Origin: an uncultured Verrucomicrobia subdivision 3 bacterium
GTDB lineage: Bacteria; Verrucomicrobiota; Verrucomicrobiia; Limisphaerales; UBA11358
Length of the DNA: 56,259 bases
Assembly: GCA_903842235.1 (NCBI GenBank)
Contig: CAIMLG010000340.1
Coordinates: 1-56,259, forward strand
Direction of reading: 5' to 3'
Position numbers and translations under genes: made by a program. This document shows positions 42,603-52,525 of this stretch, one piece after another; position 1 is the first letter of the stretch, and each line of letters begins with the position of its first letter. A model generated the notes under the pieces. It had not been told where the DNA came from. It did not search any database and worked only from the letters and a program-made list of their open reading frames with translations.

Positions 42603-42710
42603 ATGGGCAGACAATCAAATAAAAACATCAAGCGCCGCCGTCGCGACGCCTACAACAAACGCAAAAAAGCCTTGGTCAAAACCAAGATCAAGAAAGCCGC
42701 GAAGTCGTAA
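42603..42710 (+). CDS. 35-residue highly basic protein
   Basis: ATG 42603 to TAA 42710 codes for MGRQSNKNIKRRRRDAYNK followed by a Lys-rich end (35 residues, 16 Lys/Arg). It stands divergent from the lipoprotein gene and just before the DUF2203 gene. I recall similar short Lys/Arg-rich proteins with an MG-x-x-SN start in Verrucomicrobia; their length and charge suggest a ribosome- or nucleic-acid-binding role. The start is unaided by a strong Shine-Dalgarno sequence. It could still be a chance frame, but its composition is far from random. Confidence 0.6.
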   Translation: MGRQSNKNIKRRRRDAYNKRKKALVKTKIKKAAKS

Positions 42711-42785
42711 CGACCCCGTCAGCTTGAAATGCGCAGCCGCCTTCGGGCGGTTGTTTTCTATCGGGGCAGGTCGGCGCTGGTCACC

Positions 42786-43169
42786 ATGGAGCATCGTTTC
42801 AAGAAACATTATTCCCGCGAGGAAGCCACGGCGCTTTTGCCGCAGATTCGCGTCTGGCTGGGACGCGTCGGCGAGTTGCGCGCCACGCTGGGCCAGTGCG
42901 ATAAGCGGCTCGGCGGCCTGCGCGGCGGCGGCGATGACCTCGGCGGCGAACTGGTCGGCAAATGGATCAAGGCCATCGCCGGGCTCAAAGAGGTGCTGGA
43001 TGAGTTTCAGCGCCGGGAGATTTTCCTCAAGGACATCGAGCGCGGGCTGATTGACTTTCCCGCCATCGTCGCTGGCCGCGAAGTGTTTCTGTGTTGGGAG
43101 CATGACGAGGAGAGTGTCGAGCACTGGCACGACCTGGATTCAGGCTTTTCTGGACGGGAACCGCTGTGA
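42786..43169 (+). CDS. DUF2203 family protein
   Basis: This is a 127-residue cytoplasmic protein of uncharacterised function. HYSREEATALLPQIR near the start and GLIDFPAIVAGREVFLCWEHDE near the end are the family's typical segments, the second containing E-V-x-L-C-W. The ATG at 42786 was used because it starts directly before the conserved part; upstream codons look non-coding. Basic, helical middle. No catalytic motif recognised. Confidence 0.85.
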   Translation: MEHRFKKHYSREEATALLPQIRVWLGRVGELRATLGQCDKRLGGLRGGGDDLGGELVGKWIKAIAGLKEVLDEFQRREIFLKDIERGLIDFPAIVAGREVFLCWEHDEESVEHWHDLDSGFSGREPL

Positions 43170-43232
43170 GGTTTTCCGCTTGCGCGCCGGGAGGGGGCGA
43201 TTTCATATCAACGGTTGAGAAAAAGAATAATC

Positions 43233-43817
43233 ATGAACCGAAAAACTTTTTTGCTGGCCGGGGCGGTGTTGCTAGCCGGGTTGGTCGGGCTGTCCGTCGC
43301 GCAGGCGCGCGAGCTGACGGCATTTGATCTGATGAAGGAAGGCAACCGCTACGTCGGCGAGCAGGCCAAGGACAAGGTCGTCCGCGTCCGCTCGGAAAAA
43401 TCCATCGGCGGATTGACGCCGACGATCTGGTTCGTGGAATACTACGATTCGACCGCGAGCATGAAGTGCACCGAGGTCAAGTTCGGCGCGGGCAAGATGC
43501 TCGACGTGAAACGCCCGATGCGGTTGCTCGCGCCCATCGCCGGGCCCGACGTGCCGCTGGACCGCGCCAAGCTGAAGTTTGATTCCGACAAGGCATTGAA
43601 AATCGCCCTCAAAGAGCCGCTGCTGGAGCGCGTCAAGGTCAAGGCCGCCGCGCTCAAATTGGAACTCACCAAGGCCGATGGCATCGTCTGGAACATCAAA
43701 CTTTGGGCGGCCAAGACGAAACAGCCGGAAGAGGACACCAGTATCGGCGAGATTCTCCTGTCTGCGACCGACGGCAAGCTGGTCAAAACCGACCTGAACA
43801 TCAGCCGGGTGAATTAA
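43233..43817 (+). CDS. exported hypothetical protein
   Basis: This is a 194-residue protein with an N-terminal signal peptide (KTFLLAGAVLLAGLVGLSVAQA). The mature part is Lys-rich and mixed alpha/beta: GGLTPTIWFVEYYDSTASMKC, KLKFDSDKALKIALKEPLL, SIGEILLSATDGKLVKTDLN. The last segment has a PepSY-like look (GEILLSATDGKLV). I do not recognise a defined function. It begins at 43233, 63 bases after the DUF2203 stop, and overlaps the convergent beta-propeller gene by 4 bases. Confidence 0.7.
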   Translation: MNRKTFLLAGAVLLAGLVGLSVAQARELTAFDLMKEGNRYVGEQAKDKVVRVRSEKSIGGLTPTIWFVEYYDSTASMKCTEVKFGAGKMLDVKRPMRLLAPIAGPDVPLDRAKLKFDSDKALKIALKEPLLERVKVKAAALKLELTKADGIVWNIKLWAAKTKQPEEDTSIGEILLSATDGKLVKTDLNISRVN

Positions 43818-44947
43818 TTGCCCGCCGCCTTGCCCGTGTGGCGCAAATCGTGTCCGAACATCGGCCAGGCCGAATGTGCCGCCGGGGTGCCGGTTTTGAT
43901 TTTCAAGAAGGCATTGAAGTTGTTCCCGACGTAGAGATTGCCTTCCGGGTCCAGCGTCGGCGTCGCCGTCACCGTCATGCGGCTGACCGGCAACGTCCAT
44001 TGCGGCTCGCCTTTTGCGTTCAGCGCGTAAAGGCGGTTGTAATCTCCAAACGCATACACGCTGCCGGCGGCGGTCACCGTCGGAGCGCCTTCCACCGGCG
44101 AGTCGCCCAGATGCCGCCGCCAAGCCAACGCGCCGGCGGCGGTGATGGCGACAAGGTCCGTGTTCACCCCGACATAAATCATGCCGTGCTCGTCCATCAC
44201 CGGCGAAGAGCGGGAGATGCCGCCGGTTTTGTGCCGCCACTGCTGCGAGCCATCGGGATGGAGCGCGTAAAAGTTTCCGTCCAGCGACGTGAAATAAACC
44301 GTGCCGTCCGCCGCGATGGCGGGCGAGGAGACGATCGCCCCGCCCGTGGCGAATTCCCATTTCTTCGTCCCGTCCGGCTTCAGCGCGTTAAATTTTCCGT
44401 CGTAGGACCCGAAATAAACCGTGCCGTCCGTCGCGATGGCGGGCGACGAAACAACGGCGTCGCCGGTGGGGAACTCCCACTTCTTCGCGCCGTCGGCGCG
44501 CAGCGCGTAAAACTTTTTATCCCGCGACCCGAAGTAAATCGTGCCGTCGTCCTCCAACGCCGGCGAGGAATCCACCCACCCGCCCGTCGCGAAGCGCCAG
44601 CGCCGTTTTCCGTCCGGGGCGAGCGCGTGCAGATTGCCGTCGCGGCTGCCGAAGTAGATTGTTCCGTCCTTGCCGATGGCCGGTGACGTGTGGATTTCCC
44701 GGCCCGTTTCGTAAGTCCACTTCGTTTCGTTGTCCGGCCGGATCGCGTAAAGCCGCCCGTCAAACGCGCCGACATAAATCGTGCCATCCGCTCCGATGGC
44801 GGCGGCGGAATCGCAATGATAACCCAGCGGTCGCGTCCAGACGGTGGGCGGCGGCGGCATTTCGCCGTGGGCCGCGACGACTGCCGCCAGACCGACGGCC
44901 ATGACCGCGCGCAGGTGGCGACCTGATGAAAAATTCCGACGCATCAC
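43814..44947 (-). CDS. PQQ-like beta-propeller repeat protein
   Basis: This is an exported 377-residue protein with a signal peptide (MAVGLAAVVAAHGEM). It has about nine repeats of the form G-T-I-Y-F/V-G-S-x-D-G-x-L-Y/H-A-L-x-P-D-G-x-K-x-W, as in GTIYVGAFDGRLYAIRPDN and GTVYFGSYDGKFNALKPDG. The repeats are the PQQ/BamB-type propeller blades. No quinone-binding Cys pair is seen, so a scaffold role (BamB-like or surface) is likelier than an enzyme. Repeat identity is very high in the middle, suggesting recent blade duplication. It is convergent and 4-bp overlapping with the previous gene. Confidence 0.8.
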   Translation of the reverse strand: MMRRNFSSGRHLRAVMAVGLAAVVAAHGEMPPPPTVWTRPLGYHCDSAAAIGADGTIYVGAFDGRLYAIRPDNETKWTYETGREIHTSPAIGKDGTIYFGSRDGNLHALAPDGKRRWRFATGGWVDSSPALEDDGTIYFGSRDKKFYALRADGAKKWEFPTGDAVVSSPAIATDGTVYFGSYDGKFNALKPDGTKKWEFATGGAIVSSPAIAADGTVYFTSLDGNFYALHPDGSQQWRHKTGGISRSSPVMDEHGMIYVGVNTDLVAITAAGALAWRRHLGDSPVEGAPTVTAAGSVYAFGDYNRLYALNAKGEPQWTLPVSRMTVTATPTLDPEGNLYVGNNFNAFLKIKTGTPAAHSAWPMFGHDLRHTGKAAGN

Positions 44948-45083
44948 GGCGTAGTTAAGACCGCGCTGGCGGACGGCGCAAACAATAATTGCCCGCGCGC
45001 CGTGCCGAACTTGACTTTGCGCCTGCTGCTATTCATTTTCATGCGCTTGAATGCGGGGGGAAATCGCCCGCGAATTATAATTT

Positions 45084-47789
45084 ATGAGCCAACCACACAA
45101 TCTATTCAACACCCTGCAAAAATTCGACCTCGGCAACGGCAAACAGGCGAACTTCTACTCGCTGCCCGCACTCGAAGCCGCCGGCGTCGGCCCGCTCTCC
45201 AAGCTGCCCGTGTCCATCCGCCTCGTGCTGGAATCCGTCCTCCGCAACTGCGACGGCCTCAAGGTGCAGGAAGCGAATGTCAAGGAACTCGCCAATTGGA
45301 AGCCCACCGAGGAGCGCACGGCGGAAATTCCCTTCGTCGTCGCGCGTATCGTGCTGCAGGACTTCACCGGCGTGCCGCTGCTCGTGGATCTCGCCGCCAT
45401 GCGCACCGCCGTCGCCAAGCTCGGCAAGAATCCCAAGATCATCGAGCCGCTCGTGCCGGTGGACTTGGTCGTCGATCACTCGGTGCAGGTGGATTTCGCC
45501 GGGGCGGCGGATTCCATGGCGCGCAACCTTGACCTGGAGTTTTCTCGCAATCGCGAGCGCTACCAGTTCCTCAAATGGGGCATGCAGGCGTTCGACACGT
45601 TCAAGGTCGTCCCGCCCGGCATCGGCATTGTGCACCAGGTGAACTTGGAATATCTCGCCAAGGGCGTGCTGGAGCAGGGTGGGGTTTATTATCCCGACAC
45701 GCTCGTTGGCACGGACTCGCACACCACAATGATCAACGGTCTGGGCATCGTCGGCTGGGGCGTGGGCGGTATCGAAGCCGAGGCGGGCATGCTCGGCCAG
45801 CCGGTTTACTTCCTTACGCCCGATGTCGTCGGCGTGCACCTCACCGGCGTAATCCGCGAAGGCGTGACCGCGACCGACGTGGCGTTGACGGTCACGCAGA
45901 TGCTCCGCAAGGCGAAGGTCGTCGGCAAGTTCGTGGAGTTCTTCGGCGCGGGCGCGGCGGCGCTGCCGCTGGTGGATCGCGCGACCATCGCGAACATGGC
46001 CCCCGAATACGGCGCGACGATGGGCTTCTTCCCGGTTGACGAGGAGTGCGTGAACTACCTGCGCGCCACCGGCCGCAGCGAAGATCATTGCCAGCTCTAC
46101 GAAAATTATTATAAGGCCCAAGGCCTCTGGGGCATCCCGCAGGCCGGCCAGATTGAATACTCGCAGGTCGTTGAGCTCGACTTGAGCACGGTGAAACCCA
46201 GCGTCGCCGGCCCGAAGCGTCCGCAGGACCGCATCGAACTTGGCAACCTGCGCCGCGAATTCTTCAACGCCATCCAGCGCCCCGTCACGGAAAACGGTTT
46301 TGGCAAGACCCGTCAGGTCATCGGCAAGTCCGTCAAAGTCGAAACCGCCGCGAAGAAAAAGGCGAACGTCGGCACGGGCTCGGTGCTCATCGCCGCCATC
46401 ACGAGCTGCACGAACACCAGCAACCCGAGCGTCATGCTCGCCGCCGGTCTGCTCGCGAAGAAAGCCGTGGAGAAGGGATTGAAGGTCAACCCCGCCGTGA
46501 AGGCCTCGCTCGCTCCGGGATCGCGCGTCGTCACCGATTACCTCAAGAAGACCGGCCTCCAGCCGTATCTGAACAAGCTCCGCTTCAACACGGACGGCTA
46601 CGGCTGCACGACTTGCATCGGCAATTCCGGTCCGCTCGATCCCGCCATCGAGGACGCCGTGGTGAAGAATGATTTCGTGACTGCCAGCGTGTTGTCCGGC
46701 AACCGTAATTTCGAGGCGCGCGTTCATCAGAACGTGAAGTCCAACTTCCTCATGTCGCCGCCGCTTGTCGTCGCGTTTGCGCTCGCGGGCCGCGTGGACA
46801 TTGATTTGAGTTGCGAGCCGCTCGGCAAGGACAAGGACGGTGAAGCCGTTTATCTCGCCGACCTCTGGCCGACGTTGTCGGAAGTCCGCGACGCCATGCA
46901 GTCTGCGCTCAAGCCGGAAGTTTTCCGCAAGCTCTACAAAAACTTCGCCGCGCAGAACCCGAAGTGGAACGAAATCCCGTCCAGCGTCGGCAACGTGTAT
47001 GAGTGGGACACCAAGTCCACCTACATCCAGGAGCCGCCGTTCTTCACGAACTTCGCGATGACGCCCGGCAGCATCAAGCCCATCACCGGCGCGCGCGCGC
47101 TCGGCATTTTCGGCGACAGCGTGACGACCGACCACATCTCGCCCGCCGGCGCGATCAAGAAAAGTTCGCCTGCTGGAAAATTTCTGCTCGATAACGGCGT
47201 GACCTTCGAGGACTTCAACAGCTACGGCTCACGCCGCGGCAACGACCGCATCATGACGCGCGGCACGTTCGCCAACGTCCGCATCAAGAACCTCATGCTC
47301 GGCGGCGAAGAGGGCGGCAACACCGTCGGCCCGGACGGCGCGAAGACCTCCATCTACGATGCGGCCATCGCGTATCAGGCGAAAGGCACGCCGCTCATCG
47401 TGGTTGCCGGCCAGGAATACGGCACGGGCTCCAGCCGCGACTGGGCCGCGAAAGGCACGAACCTGCTCGGCGTGAAAGCCGTCGTGGCGCAGAGCTTCGA
47501 GCGTATCCACCGCAGCAACCTCGTCGGCATGGGCGTGTTGCCGCTTCAGTTCAAGGACGGCACGACCGCGCAGACCTTGAAGCTCGACGGCACGGAGACT
47601 TACGACATCGTCGGTCTCGACGCGAATATCAAACCGCAGCAAGACCTCACGCTGAAAATCACGCGCCAGAACGGCGCGGTGGAAAACGTGAACGTCCGTT
47701 GCCGCATTGATACGCCCATCGAGATTGACTACTACCAGCACGGCGGGATTCTGCCGTACGTGCTGCGCCAACTGGTGGCCAAGGCATGA
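45084..47789 (+). CDS. acnA: aconitate hydratase
   Basis: This is an AcnA-type aconitase of 901 residues, converting citrate to isocitrate in the TCA cycle. The 4Fe-4S ligands are visible: [15 protein letters not shown] holds the first Cys, and [14 protein letters not shown] holds the C-x-x-C pair. [27 protein letters not shown] and [15 protein letters not shown] are the other typical active-site segments. [13 protein letters not shown] gives the swivelling C-terminal domain. Length and domain order are complete. A TATAAT box is seen 3 bases before the ATG, but no -35 at the right distance. Confidence 0.96.
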   Translation: MSQPHNLFNTLQKFDLGNGKQANFYSLPALEAAGVGPLSKLPVSIRLVLESVLRNCDGLKVQEANVKELANWKPTEERTAEIPFVVARIVLQDFTGVPLLVDLAAMRTAVAKLGKNPKIIEPLVPVDLVVDHSVQVDFAGAADSMARNLDLEFSRNRERYQFLKWGMQAFDTFKVVPPGIGIVHQVNLEYLAKGVLEQGGVYYPDTLVGTDSHTTMINGLGIVGWGVGGIEAEAGMLGQPVYFLTPDVVGVHLTGVIREGVTATDVALTVTQMLRKAKVVGKFVEFFGAGAAALPLVDRATIANMAPEYGATMGFFPVDEECVNYLRATGRSEDHCQLYENYYKAQGLWGIPQAGQIEYSQVVELDLSTVKPSVAGPKRPQDRIELGNLRREFFNAIQRPVTENGFGKTRQVIGKSVKVETAAKKKANVGTGSVLIAAITSCTNTSNPSVMLAAGLLAKKAVEKGLKVNPAVKASLAPGSRVVTDYLKKTGLQPYLNKLRFNTDGYGCTTCIGNSGPLDPAIEDAVVKNDFVTASVLSGNRNFEARVHQNVKSNFLMSPPLVVAFALAGRVDIDLSCEPLGKDKDGEAVYLADLWPTLSEVRDAMQSALKPEVFRKLYKNFAAQNPKWNEIPSSVGNVYEWDTKSTYIQEPPFFTNFAMTPGSIKPITGARALGIFGDSVTTDHISPAGAIKKSSPAGKFLLDNGVTFEDFNSYGSRRGNDRIMTRGTFANVRIKNLMLGGEEGGNTVGPDGAKTSIYDAAIAYQAKGTPLIVVAGQEYGTGSSRDWAAKGTNLLGVKAVVAQSFERIHRSNLVGMGVLPLQFKDGTTAQTLKLDGTETYDIVGLDANIKPQQDLTLKITRQNGAVENVNVRCRIDTPIEIDYYQHGGILPYVLRQLVAKA

Positions 47790-48283
47790 GGTTTCACTTT
47801 GTAGCCGTGGGGGTCTTGGTTTTGGCGGGGATTGGTTGTGTGTCTTCAGGCAGGCATACTGAAGCGCGCATACCAACGGTGAAAATGTCCCACACCCCGG
47901 CGGCGGTTCAAGCCACCATTACTTCCGTCGCGCCAGGACAGCGTATTCAAAAAATCAATCCGGGGCACCGATTTGCAGGGAGGGTTTACCATATCTATCT
48001 TGACGCACCCGAGGGCTCCAGACTGCTGACGGTGGACGAGCATGGAACGCTTCTCGATGATGCCGTCGTCATCCTGTTTTCTGAAATGCCCCCGGCTGTG
48101 CAGGCAGCAGCCCGCACAGCGGTGAGCGGCCAATTGCAGGTATGCCGCCAATCGTTGATTCGTCCCCAGCCAACCTATCTGGTTGATTATTTGCTCGGCG
48201 ATGAAGAACTTGTGTTTGCGATAATCGAGGCCAATGGGTTTATCCGCGCTGTGATTGGCTACGCCGATGAAGATCCGGATTAG
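47786..48283 (+). CDS. small exported protein coupled to aconitase
   Basis: This is a 165-residue protein of unknown function. The N-terminus [19 protein letters not shown] looks like a signal or lipoprotein signal peptide; the Cys is preceded by G-I-G, a poor lipobox. The remainder is mixed alpha/beta, with [21 protein letters not shown] and [19 protein letters not shown], which may resemble PepSY-like folds. It overlaps acnA by ATGA (47786-47789), so its translation depends on aconitase. That pairing with a periplasmic protein is unusual and unexplained. Confidence 0.65.
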   Translation: MRFHFVAVGVLVLAGIGCVSSGRHTEARIPTVKMSHTPAAVQATITSVAPGQRIQKINPGHRFAGRVYHIYLDAPEGSRLLTVDEHGTLLDDAVVILFSEMPPAVQAAARTAVSGQLQVCRQSLIRPQPTYLVDYLLGDEELVFAIIEANGFIRAVIGYADEDPD

Positions 48284-48333
48284 GCTGCCGGACAACTTTC
48301 CTTTATCACCAACAATCAATAATCAGAATCCGC

Positions 48334-50259
48334 ATGAACCAGCTGGCTCATCACCCCTCACGTTATTCTGTCGGCGTGCTGGCCGTCTGGCTGATGCTGG
48401 GTTTGCTCCCGACCCAAGCCACGTTGGTGTATGGCCCCATGTTGCAAGGCGGCACGACCACTAACCTTTATGTGCTGGTGGAATGCACCACCAACGCGAC
48501 TAGTCCGATGACTGTCAACTATGGAACCACGACCGCTTATAGCGCGTCGGCCAGCACGGCGTCGGTCGCCAACAGCAGTGCCAGTCCTGTAACGTATGTC
48601 CACCGTATCAAATTGACCGGGCTTCAGCCCAACACGCTTTACCATTATCAGTTGACCGGACAAGGGACGACCTCGATCGACTACACTTTCCGGACACTGG
48701 TTACCAACGGCACGCCGTTCCGGTTTGCATGGACCGCCGACTATCGCAACAGCACCGACGCCGGAGTTCACGGCCAGATTTCAACCCGGGTTCGCACGCA
48801 GCACAACTCGCCGACACCTCCGCTGTTTGACTTGGCCGGTGGTGATTTTGCCATTGATAACACCTATGCCAGCTGGACCAGCCAATGGCTGGTCGCCAGT
48901 GAACTGGAGTTGGAGAAGTGGATGGGCACCTACCTGTCGCCGGGCAATCACGACGGCTGGACGGCTGGCAGCAATATGCAGGGCTACGACCAGCCGCCGG
49001 ATTCCTCCGGCACCAGCGGATACTATTCCTTCGACTGCGGCGATTTGCATGTGACCGTCGGCAATTATCAAACCACTTATTCCAGCGGCAGCGCGCAGTG
49101 GAACTGGATTTCGCAGGATCTCACGAATAGCCTGAAACCGTGGAAAATCTTCGTGTTTCACGCCCCGGCCTACACCTACGGCGGCAGCGGGGCGCACACC
49201 GGCGACACCACGATGCAAACCATGGCCGCTAATCTCCTCCAGCCAAACGGCGTGAAAGTCTATTTCGCCGGGCACAACCATTTTTACCAACGGAACATCA
49301 TCAACGGGATTCAGCACATCACCTGCGGCGCCGCGGGCGCCCCCCTCTATGCTGTGAGTTCCGGGACCGGAACGCAGGTGTCCACCAGTGATAACTGCTA
49401 TACCATCGCCGACGTGTCCCCCACCAACCTGCACATGGTGGTTTATAACAACGTCGGCACCGTGCTGGACACCATCAACCTGTTCAAACCGGCGGCGCCT
49501 TCCAACCTTGCAGCCGTCGCCGGCAACAGCCAGGCAACCTTGAGTTGGAACAGCGTCGCCGGCGCGACCAATTACACTTTGCTTTACGGCACCGCCAGCG
49601 GCGGGCCGTATCCAAACAGGAAGAGTGTCACCGCCACCAACAGCACGGTGACCGCCCTGGTCAACGGCACCCCGTATTATTTCGTCGCCCTCGCCAGCGA
49701 TACGAACGGCCTCGGCGCTGCCTCGGTGCAGACGGTGGTCACGCCAGCGCTCCCGCCGGGCATCGCTCTGACCTCGCCCGCCAACGGTGACCGTTTCCGG
49801 GCCCCTACGACAATCAACCTGACCGCAACCGTGACGACTAATGCCAACACCATCAGCAAAGTTCAGTTTTACAATTTCACCACCAACCTGATCGGCGAAG
49901 ACCTTACTCCTCCTTACACCGCCTCCTGGACGAATGTGAGCGCGGGGAGCTACAGCGTGCTGGCCCGGTTGGTCTACAACGGAATTCTTACCATGGATTC
50001 GGCTTCCGCCAACCTTGTCGTGACAAACCTTCCGCCGCTCTTCACCAACTTCGCCGTTCAGCCGGCTGGCACATTCACGGTCGGCGGCATAGGTGCCGCT
50101 GGACAGACCTATATTTTATGGGCAGCCACTAATCTGGTTATTCCGGTTTCCTGGCTGCCGGTGGCCACCAATCTCGCTGATGGCAGCGGCTGGTTCTATT
50201 TCTCGAACTCCGCCAATACGAATAATCTGCAAAGATATTATCGGCTCGGCATACCATAA
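48334..50259 (+). CDS. secreted metallophosphoesterase with Fn3 and Ig-like domains
   Basis: This is an exported 641-residue protein. An N-terminal signal peptide is followed by a purple-acid-phosphatase-type Fn3 domain (TYVHRIKLTGLQPNTLYHYQ). The metallophosphoesterase core is FRFAWTADYRN (D-x), DLAGGDF (GD), YLSPGNHDGW (GNHD), KIFVFHAPAYTY and FAGHNHFYQR (GHxH). These residues bind the two metal ions of the dinuclear site. Then come a second Fn3 domain (SNLAAVAGNSQATLSWNSV...) and an Ig-like bacterial domain (GIALTSPANGDRFRAP...). Release of phosphate from organic phosphate is likely; real substrate unknown. No anchor is visible at the end. Confidence 0.82.
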   Translation: MNQLAHHPSRYSVGVLAVWLMLGLLPTQATLVYGPMLQGGTTTNLYVLVECTTNATSPMTVNYGTTTAYSASASTASVANSSASPVTYVHRIKLTGLQPNTLYHYQLTGQGTTSIDYTFRTLVTNGTPFRFAWTADYRNSTDAGVHGQISTRVRTQHNSPTPPLFDLAGGDFAIDNTYASWTSQWLVASELELEKWMGTYLSPGNHDGWTAGSNMQGYDQPPDSSGTSGYYSFDCGDLHVTVGNYQTTYSSGSAQWNWISQDLTNSLKPWKIFVFHAPAYTYGGSGAHTGDTTMQTMAANLLQPNGVKVYFAGHNHFYQRNIINGIQHITCGAAGAPLYAVSSGTGTQVSTSDNCYTIADVSPTNLHMVVYNNVGTVLDTINLFKPAAPSNLAAVAGNSQATLSWNSVAGATNYTLLYGTASGGPYPNRKSVTATNSTVTALVNGTPYYFVALASDTNGLGAASVQTVVTPALPPGIALTSPANGDRFRAPTTINLTATVTTNANTISKVQFYNFTTNLIGEDLTPPYTASWTNVSAGSYSVLARLVYNGILTMDSASANLVVTNLPPLFTNFAVQPAGTFTVGGIGAAGQTYILWAATNLVIPVSWLPVATNLADGSGWFYFSNSANTNNLQRYYRLGIP

Positions 50260-50308
50260 ATTCAGGGCGGCTGGAGCCTGCAACATCGTTGCGGCACATG
50301 TTTTCAAG

Positions 50309-51481
50309 ATGTCCTCATTGTGTTGCCGCCATGCCTTCGCCTATGATGGGGGCGTGAGTTCGCTCGTCCTTCAAATTGCAGCCGAAGTCATCGCCAAGTC
50401 CAGCCGGGACAATCCGGCGGACTCCGGGCTGCGCGAGGCGCTGAAGTCCCGCCGCCTGCCCACGCCGGAGCAGCAGCGGGAAATCAGCCGCGCCGTTTTC
50501 AACTATTTCCGCTGGTTCGGCTGGCTGGATGCCGCCCATCCGTTGTCGGGCCAGATTAAGCACGCCATCGAACTCGCGCAGGCTTTCAAGGAACGGCCCG
50601 AATCGTTTTCCGACGACAAACTCGTGGAACGTCTCGTGCCCGACTGGGTGCGGGAGCAGATGGAAATTTCTCCGGCATGGGCGCGGGCGATTCAGGCCGA
50701 GCCGAAACTGTGGCTGCGCGCGCGTCGTGGGCAGGGCGCGGCGCTCTGCGAAAAGCTCGGTGCGGCCAAGCTGGAGAAAGCGCTGCTGCCCGACGCCGTG
50801 CATTACAAGGGCGAGGAGGATTTGTTTCGCCGGCCGGAATTCCACGCGGGCGAATTCGAGATTCAGGACATCGCGTCGCAGGCCGTCGGTTGGCTGTGCG
50901 CGCCGCAACCGGGCGAGACTTGGTGGGACGCCTGCGCGGGCGAAGGCGGCAAGACGCTGCACCTTTCCGCGCTCATGGAGAACAAGGGCCTCATCTGGGC
51001 GAGCGACCGCGCGGAATGGCGGCTGAAGAATCTCAAGCGCCGCGCCGCGCGCGCGCAGGTTTTCAACTTCCGCGCGGCGCCGTGGGACGGCGGCGTGAAG
51101 CCGCCGACGAAGACGAAGTTCGATGGCATCCTCGTTGACGCGCCGTGCAGCGGCGTGGGAACGTGGGGGCGCAATCCGCACGCCCGCTGGACGACGACGT
51201 TGCAGGACGTGACGGAGTTGGGCGCGGTGCAATTGCAGTTGCTGAACCATGTGGCGGGTGCGCTCCAGCCGGGCGGCAAATTGATCTACTCGGTCTGCAC
51301 GCTGACGCGGGCGGAGACGGTGGCGGTGGCGGAGAATTTCAGCCGGGCGCACCCGGAACTTCAGTGGCTGGCGTTGCCGGAAAATATTTGCGGCGGTCTG
51401 TCGACCGCCGCGCCGCGGACTATCTGGCCGCAGGATTGCGGCGGCAACGGCATGTTCGTCGCGGCTTGGCGGCGGCCGTGA
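50309..51481 (+). CDS. RsmB-like 16S rRNA cytosine-C5 methyltransferase
   Basis: This is an RNA (cytosine-C5) methyltransferase of about 390 residues. The N-terminal half resembles the NusB-like RNA-binding domain of RsmB, and the C-terminal half has motif I DACAGEGGKTLHLSALM, motif IV VDAPCSGVGTWGRNP (PC catalytic/release Cys), and motif VI YSVCTLTRAE (TC nucleophile region). In RsmB the target is C967 of 16S rRNA. ATG 50309 is given; GTG 50354 (MSSLVLQIAAEVI) is an equally good start and matches the family better. The gene is 1 base from the convergent LacI-type gene. Confidence 0.85.
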   Translation: MSSLCCRHAFAYDGGVSSLVLQIAAEVIAKSSRDNPADSGLREALKSRRLPTPEQQREISRAVFNYFRWFGWLDAAHPLSGQIKHAIELAQAFKERPESFSDDKLVERLVPDWVREQMEISPAWARAIQAEPKLWLRARRGQGAALCEKLGAAKLEKALLPDAVHYKGEEDLFRRPEFHAGEFEIQDIASQAVGWLCAPQPGETWWDACAGEGGKTLHLSALMENKGLIWASDRAEWRLKNLKRRAARAQVFNFRAAPWDGGVKPPTKTKFDGILVDAPCSGVGTWGRNPHARWTTTLQDVTELGAVQLQLLNHVAGALQPGGKLIYSVCTLTRAETVAVAENFSRAHPELQWLALPENICGGLSTAAPRTIWPQDCGGNGMFVAAWRRP

Positions 51482-51482
51482 G

Positions 51483-52517
51483 CTAGTGCGCGGCTTTCAG
51501 GGCCGGCTTGGCGGGCGGGGCGGCGGTGCTGGCGCGGATGACGAGTTCGGCGGGGAGGCGGCGCGGTTCGGCCTGTTCGCCGCGCAACAGCTTCATCATG
51601 GCCTCCATCGCGGCCGTGCCGAGGGTGAATTTCGGCTGGCGCACGGTGGTCAGCGGCACGCGGCAATGTTCGCTCAGCAAAACATTGCCGAAGCCCGCGA
51701 CGGAAATCTGCTCCGGCACCTTGATGCCCTGTTCCAGTAAAACTTTCAGGCAGCCCACGGCGACCATGTCGTTGATGGCCTGCACGGCGGTGACTTGCGA
51801 GTGTTCGTTGATCATCTGCAGCGCGGCTTTCGCGCCGTCCTCGATGGTGCGCCCGGCCTGAAAAATCAGCTTCTCGTCCACGTCCAGTCCGTATTCCCGC
51901 AGCGCCCGGCGGTAGCCCTCGAAGCGTTCCTGCGTCCACGGCGTGGCCGCGGGGCCGGCGAAGAAGGCGATGCGTTTGTGGCCGAGCTTGATGAGGTGCT
52001 GGGTCAAAGCGTAGCTGGCGAGCAGGTCGTCGGTCTCCACGTTGGTGAACTGGTGGCAGAACGGCGCCGTGTGGCCGAGGATGACGGTGGGAATCCTCGC
52101 GGCGACGATTTCCTGATAGACGCGGGCTTCCGGTGACATCCGGTAAACCGGCGAAACGAACAGCCCCGCCACGCGCCGCGAGAGCAGGCGGCGGATACAG
52201 ATCTCCTCGCGCTCCACGTTGTTGAGCGTGTGGGCGAGCAGGACATCGTAGCCAAGATTGTGCGCCTGCTCCTCGATGGCGAGCATGATGCGCGAGAAAA
52301 CGGGGTTGGTCATCGCGGAGATGACCACGCCGAAGAGGCTGCTCTGGCCCGTGCGGAGCGCCTGCGCGAACCGGTCGGGGACGTAGCCCATCTGCTGCGC
52401 GAGCAGCTTGATGCGCGTCTTGGTGGCGGCGGAAACGTCGTCGGCGTCGCGCAATGACTTGGAGACCGTCATCACGGAAACTCCGGCCTGAACTGCGATG
52501 TCTTTGAGGCGAACCAT
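51483..52517 (-). CDS. LacI-family transcriptional regulator
   Basis: This is a 344-residue dimeric DNA-binding repressor. The helix-turn-helix is VRLKDIAVQAGVSVMTVSKSL followed by the hinge (TRIKLLAQQMGYVPDRFAQAL). The effector domain is of the periplasmic-binding type, with LFGVVISAMTNPVFSRIM, GHKRIAFFAGPAATPWTQERFEGYR and ISVAGFGNVLLSEHCRVPLTTV. ATG 52517 is preferred over TTG 52523. The ligand, probably a sugar, and operators are unknown. It shares a strand with nadK and tlyA; a link to those functions is not obvious. Confidence 0.92.
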   Translation of the reverse strand: MVRLKDIAVQAGVSVMTVSKSLRDADDVSAATKTRIKLLAQQMGYVPDRFAQALRTGQSSLFGVVISAMTNPVFSRIMLAIEEQAHNLGYDVLLAHTLNNVEREEICIRRLLSRRVAGLFVSPVYRMSPEARVYQEIVAARIPTVILGHTAPFCHQFTNVETDDLLASYALTQHLIKLGHKRIAFFAGPAATPWTQERFEGYRRALREYGLDVDEKLIFQAGRTIEDGAKAALQMINEHSQVTAVQAINDMVAVGCLKVLLEQGIKVPEQISVAGFGNVLLSEHCRVPLTTVRQPKFTLGTAAMEAMMKLLRGEQAEPRRLPAELVIRASTAAPPAKPALKAAH

Positions 52518-52525
52518 GATCAAAA

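Noticed and set aside
45011-45081. promoter for aconitase using TTGACT (45011) or TATAAT (45076)
   Set aside because: TTGACT lacks a good -10 at 17 bases (CATTTT), and TATAAT ends 3 bases from the ATG with no -35 at the right distance.
45102-47135. 677-codon - strand frame opposite aconitase
   Set aside because: It is long only because the codon bias of acnA removes stops on the other strand. Its Arg/Val/Ala/Gly-rich sequence has no domain.
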